Shown piece by piece: positions 3,578-6,357 of a DNA stretch of 6,357 nucleotides. A program made the translations under genes and the position numbers. The notes below the pieces were generated by a model. The model did no database searches, was not told where the DNA came from, and was given only the letters and a program-made list of their open reading frames with translations. The stretch is from an uncultured Collinsella sp. (GTDB lineage Bacteria; Actinomycetota; Coriobacteriia; Coriobacteriales; Coriobacteriaceae): contig UQIG01000052.1 in the NCBI GenBank assembly GCA_900541135.1, positions 1 to 6,357 on the forward strand. The letters are read 5' to 3'. Within the stretch, counting starts at the first letter, position 1; every line of letters begins with the position of its first letter.

Positions 3578-5923
3578 CTATGAACGACCCCGTAAAAACT
3601 CAAGGGACACCAATGCAATGTCATCGTCCAGCGCCGATTCGGTAAATCGGTCAAGCTCGCCCAAGACCTTGCCGCAAATGCCCGACACGCCCTCCCCCGA
3701 AACAGAAAGCAGAAGGTCGCGCAAGCGCTGCTCACCAAAGAACGCTCCGGTGCGGTCGCGGGCCTCAATCGTTCCATCCGTATACATGAAGAGCATGTCG
3801 CCGGGGGCGAACGTAAACACGCCTGTCTCGTACACCATGCTCTCAAAGGCACCGATTACGCCCGATTGGCATCCAAGCAGCTCAACCTCTCCCCCACGTG
3901 CCTCACCGCCACCCAGCGGCATCGACTCTGGCCTGATGACCATGGTCGGAGGATGGCCCGCCGAACAATACGTTGCGCGTCCGGCCTTAAGGTCAATCTT
4001 GGCGATAAAGGCCGTCACGAACGTCTCGACCCTCGAAAAGCCCATGAGCATGCTGTTAAGGGAGCGTGCCATGCGGGCCGGTCCAGCGCCCTCCCAGGCA
4101 TATGCCGTCAGGGCCGTCTTGACGAGCGCGGACATCGATGCGGCCTCAATGCCTTTGCCAGACACATCACCCAGAATCATGACGGCGCAGTCGTCAGGAA
4201 GACGGATGAGCGTATAGAAATCGCCGCCGACCAACGCCGAGTTCGTGGCCGACAGGTACACCGAATCGGTTGCGATACCCGGAACATCCCCTAGGGAATT
4301 TCTCATGCCGATCTGAAGGGTCTGAGCGATATGGCGCTCCTCGCGCTTTTGAGATTCGCCTTCGTAGATCAGCTCAAAGTCATGCGCTAAGTGCACCAAG
4401 TAGTCATATTCAAGGTCATCAATCGGCTCTTGGCTACCATCACGAAGCAGCAGCGCGCGCGTCGTCGGGCTCTTCGCAACAGAAGCAGGAACAATCGCGT
4501 CGTTACTGTGTTTGCCATCACCCTCAGAGCGCGGGCGCCCCGCCTCGATGCCGGAGTCGACGTAGAGACCTTGACAAGGCAGGCCATGCGCCCTAAGCCA
4601 GCCTCCCATAGGCATCGATTCGTCAACGCGAGTTATACGGACGTGTTTAAGGTCCTCGGCACTCGTGCCGCCCAAAACAGATGCCTCAAAGCCATCAGGG
4701 CCAGCCCCCAGACGTGCCGCTGGCGCCGTCGTGGAAAAGAAAAGCTTCTCGGGATCGTCCGGCAAAGCAACGCGACTGCCGCCTTCAAAATCTATGACGT
4801 AGGAATCCAGACTGGCGTCATACTCAACAGGGCAAAAATGGCAGTTAAGCATATTGCAGATCTCGGACGATACCGCCTGGGTAGCCGCGGCGGAATCGTC
4901 TAGAAAGGTAAACAACTCATCACGCAAGACATTGAGCGAGCGGCCAAGCTCGGCCGTGCGACGGGAGCGAAGGCTCGATGCCATGCCGACCAGCTGGATA
5001 GACAGGTAATCGCAAATGACCTCGAGCACATTAACGTCATAGGCGAGCGGTGCCTGAGGGCGTTTCCAACCAACTTCCAGCACGCCAAGAATCTGCGTAC
5101 CGTAAAAAACGGGAAGACAGATCTCGCTGCGGTACGGAGGCATATCCTGCATGCGCAACAGGTGCTTAGAACGATTGTCCAAGTCCATAAACATACCGGA
5201 GGCGGCCTTATCACCCTCAAGGTCCTGTTGAATCGACAAGCGACAGGCACGCGACTCACGAAGAACATACGTCGGAATGCCAGCGCCATACGGCAAAAAC
5301 TCAGGCAGGTAGCTGTCGTACAGCTCCTTGGAAACACCGCGAAGTTTAAAACCGCCGCTCTCAGAAAAATAGATAGCGGCACCCGAAGCATCGAGCGTTC
5401 CGACAAGCTGGTTCAAAACAGCATCAAGTAGGCTGGGTAACTCATCGGAGCCCACAGTGCTCATAATGACCGAGAGCGTGCCAGAGAGGCGCTTGTTCGC
5501 CACTCTAAGCTCCGAAAGCGCACGCTTGAGCTGACGGTCGTGCGAATACTGTTCTTCGATGCTATGGAGCGCCACCAGGACACGTGGCGCGCGGCGCCCA
5601 AAGATGCGTGGAGGCGTTACGGAGCCCGCACGAACCAAGACGGGGATAAAGGAGCCGTCACTCAGCTTGAGCATCAGTTCGTTCTCGGAGCCATCAGTTT
5701 CAAATGGCAGACGATGTTCCGTCGCACGTTCAAAAGCGGACGAGTACAGGACGTCTTTAACATCTCCACCGATGACGTCGGCGCGTTCCTCGCACATCAA
5801 ACCAAGTAAGCGATTATTCACATGCAGAATGGTTCCGTCGAGCTCACAGATGATGACAGCATCGCTCGTGATCTCGACTAGTTGGGCAACGTCTGCCCAC
5901 TCGTTGCGTTCAAGCGTTTCCAT
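3578..5923 (-). CDS. PAS-GAF-PP2C serine phosphatase, RsbU/SpoIIE type
   Basis: This is a 781-residue cytoplasmic sensor phosphatase expected to dephosphorylate a STAS-domain protein. A PAS-like domain covers about 7-120 (TSDAVIICELDGTILHVNN), and a GAF domain about 155-315. Residues about 320-500 form a divergent, possibly second GAF-like segment containing CHFC (361-364). A helical linker, ERHIAQTLQIGM (529-540), matches the usual lead-in to this phosphatase family. The SpoIIE/PP2C domain (about 545-777) keeps the metal-binding aspartates in GGDFY (D568), GDVSGKG (D586), YTDGTIEARD (D716) and DDDIALV, so it should be active. No membrane segment is seen. The ATG at 5921-5923 is preferred because GGTGGGG lies 6 nt upstream; a GTG at 5933-5935 would add four residues but lacks a good site. 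The STAS-kinase gene follows after 41 nt. The start lies only 26 nt past the tRNA-Leu terminator, leaving no room for a standard promoter between them. Confidence 0.92.
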   Translation of the reverse strand: METLERNEWADVAQLVEITSDAVIICELDGTILHVNNRLLGLMCEERADVIGGDVKDVLYSSAFERATEHRLPFETDGSENELMLKLSDGSFIPVLVRAGSVTPPRIFGRRAPRVLVALHSIEEQYSHDRQLKRALSELRVANKRLSGTLSVIMSTVGSDELPSLLDAVLNQLVGTLDASGAAIYFSESGGFKLRGVSKELYDSYLPEFLPYGAGIPTYVLRESRACRLSIQQDLEGDKAASGMFMDLDNRSKHLLRMQDMPPYRSEICLPVFYGTQILGVLEVGWKRPQAPLAYDVNVLEVICDYLSIQLVGMASSLRSRRTAELGRSLNVLRDELFTFLDDSAAATQAVSSEICNMLNCHFCPVEYDASLDSYVIDFEGGSRVALPDDPEKLFFSTTAPAARLGAGPDGFEASVLGGTSAEDLKHVRITRVDESMPMGGWLRAHGLPCQGLYVDSGIEAGRPRSEGDGKHSNDAIVPASVAKSPTTRALLLRDGSQEPIDDLEYDYLVHLAHDFELIYEGESQKREERHIAQTLQIGMRNSLGDVPGIATDSVYLSATNSALVGGDFYTLIRLPDDCAVMILGDVSGKGIEAASMSALVKTALTAYAWEGAGPARMARSLNSMLMGFSRVETFVTAFIAKIDLKAGRATYCSAGHPPTMVIRPESMPLGGGEARGGEVELLGCQSGVIGAFESMVYETGVFTFAPGDMLFMYTDGTIEARDRTGAFFGEQRLRDLLLSVSGEGVSGICGKVLGELDRFTESALDDDIALVSLEFLRGRS

Positions 5924-5929
5924 CGTGGA

Positions 5930-5936
5930 CCCCACC
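5930..5936 (-). promoter_or_regulatory. Ribosome binding site deciding the phosphatase start
   Basis: GGTGGGG on the minus strand lies 6 nt before the ATG at 5923. It overlaps the alternative GTG codon at 5933-5935, which makes that upstream start unlikely. Confidence 0.6.
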
Positions 5937-5949
5937 GTCTATCGGTAAC

Positions 5950-5971
5950 AAAAAAGCCTCCGAAGAGGCTT
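5950..5971 (-). terminator. Intrinsic terminator of tRNA-Leu
   Basis: On the minus strand the stem AAGCCTC/GAGGCTT closes a TTCG tetraloop and runs into a T-tract, 11 nt past the tRNA 3' end. The phosphatase operon starts 26 nt further on, so read-through here may feed it. Confidence 0.92.
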
Positions 5972-5982
5972 CTCAAATGCGA

Positions 5983-6072
5983 TGGTGTCGGAGGCGGGAC
6001 TTGAACCCGCATGACCAAAAAGCGGTCACTAGCACCTCAAGCTAGCGCGTCTGCCAATTCCGCCACTCCGAC
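5983..6072 (-). tRNA. tRNA-Leu(GAG)
   Basis: This is a 90-nt class II tRNA on the minus strand. The acceptor stem is GTCGGAG/CTCCGAC, the anticodon stem CTAGC/GCTAG encloses loop TTGAGGT with anticodon GAG, and a long variable arm TGACC/GGTCA is present. The T-arm is GCGGG TTCAAGT CCCGC. The discriminator is A and CCA is encoded. It decodes CUC and CUU. It has its own promoter and terminator. Confidence 0.98.
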
Positions 6073-6129
6073 ATGCTATATTGTTGATTCGCAGTTCGTT
6101 TTGTTGGACCCGCGCGTTCAACGAGGAAG

Positions 6130-6159
6130 ATAATAACCTATGATTCGAGAACTGTGCAA
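6130..6159 (-). promoter_or_regulatory. Promoter of tRNA-Leu
   Basis: On the minus strand, -35 TTGCAC (6154-6159) and -10 TATTAT (6130-6135) are 18 bp apart; reading the -10 as TTATTA gives 17 bp. The predicted start lies about 50 nt upstream of the tRNA 5' end, so this transcript carries a much longer leader than the Gly-Cys-Gly cassettes. Confidence 0.75.
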
Positions 6160-6161
6160 GC

Positions 6162-6178
6162 ACTTTTTTCAAAAAAGT
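6162..6178 (-). promoter_or_regulatory. Perfect A/T palindrome upstream of the -35 box (tRNA-Leu)
   Basis: The 17-bp perfect inverted repeat ACTTTTTTGAAAAAAGT is centred on one base and ends 2 bp upstream of the -35 hexamer. It is the clearest of the three copies in the window. Candidate roles are an UP element for the polymerase alpha subunit or an operator shared by stable-RNA genes. Confidence 0.7.
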
Positions 6179-6257
6179 TTACGAATTTGTAAATGCGCAG
6201 GCAGATCCGTGTGTCCGGCCCCGAATCGGTGTTGCCTCCCGGCGCGTCCTCGGGCAT

Positions 6258-6300
6258 GAGCGATATTTTGCTACGCACTTCGTGCTGCAAAATATCGCTC
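6258..6300. repeat. 43-nt hairpin-forming palindrome
   Basis: Perfect 14-bp arms, GAGCGATATTTTGC (6258-6271) and its reverse complement (6287-6300), flank an inner stem-loop GCAC-TTC-GTGC (6275-6285). Neither side is followed by a T-run. It lies just after the probable stop codon of the right-edge gene. It may be an mRNA 3'-end structure or a dispersed palindromic repeat; the sequence alone does not decide. Confidence 0.8.
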
Positions 6301-6312
6301 CCCCTGACGCTC

Positions 6313-6357
6313 CTATTTGGCAAGGTGTTTTTTAGAATCCATTTTGCGCTCGGCCTC
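6313..6357 (-). CDS. Possible C-terminal end of an unidentified gene (partial)
   Basis: At the right edge the minus strand reads EAERKMDSKKHLAK followed by TAG at 6313-6315. The charged, lysine-rich tail resembles a protein C-terminus, and a strong hairpin follows 12 nt later, as often happens after a gene. Only 14 codons are visible. Another minus frame is also open to the edge, so the call is weak. The product is unknown. Confidence 0.35.
   Translation of the reverse strand, partial: EAERKMDSKKHLAK

Noticed and set aside
3507..4217. Plus-strand open frame of 236 codons opposite the phosphatase gene
   Set aside because: It is antisense to the well-supported PP2C domain and is low-complexity Ser/Pro/Arg-rich, as expected for a shadow of a GC-rich gene.
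6138..6323. Open reading frame of 61 codons from a TTG on the minus strand, upstream of tRNA-Leu
   Set aside because: It runs through the 43-nt palindrome and the tRNA-Leu upstream element and -35 box, has no convincing ribosome site, and its frame is not supported by any recognisable protein.

Overview
The window reads almost entirely from the minus strand. It is moderately GC-rich, its tRNA genes encode their own CCA ends, and its alpha-glucosidase is of the actinobacterial GH13 type. This suggests an actinobacterium, and my best guess is the Coriobacteriia (Collinsella-like). The taxonomic call is inference; no 16S or other marker gene is present.

Layout in the direction of transcription (right to left). 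At the right edge is the probable 3' tail of an unidentified gene (stop at 6313-6315), followed by a strong 43-nt palindrome (6258-6300). A sigma70-type promoter (6130-6159) then drives tRNA-Leu(GAG) (5983-6072), which ends in a textbook intrinsic terminator (5950-5971). Only 26 nt beyond that terminator starts a two-gene signalling operon. Its first gene encodes a PAS-GAF-PP2C phosphatase of the RsbU/SpoIIE type (3578-5923). Its second encodes a STAS domain fused to an RsbW/SpoIIAB-like kinase domain (2754-3536). Together they look like a compact partner-switching module in which the anti-sigma-type kinase and its antagonist are one polypeptide. No sigma factor is visible in the window.

Next is a tRNA cassette Gly(GCC)-Cys(GCA)-Gly(GCC) (2347-2648) with its own promoter and a strong terminator (2308-2338). 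It is followed by a complete GH13 alpha-glucosidase gene (435-2168). Then comes a second tRNA cassette Gly-Cys-Gly (1-302), identical to the first over 304 bp including both spacers, again with its own promoter. The alpha-glucosidase gene is therefore bracketed by perfect 304-bp direct repeats with a period of 2346 bp.

The most striking non-coding signal is a shared architecture of the three tRNA promoters. Each has a TTGC-type -35 box and a -10 box 17-18 bp away. Exactly 2 bp upstream of each -35 box lies an A/T palindrome of the form ACTTTTTTGAAAAAAGT. In addition, every tRNA inside the cassettes is followed by its own terminator-like hairpin, including the hairpins in the 34- and 42-nt spacers between tRNAs, which suggests stepwise attenuation or processing along the array.

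No CRISPR array, transposase, riboswitch or rRNA gene was seen. The intergenic stretches are all shorter than 300 bases and hold the elements listed.
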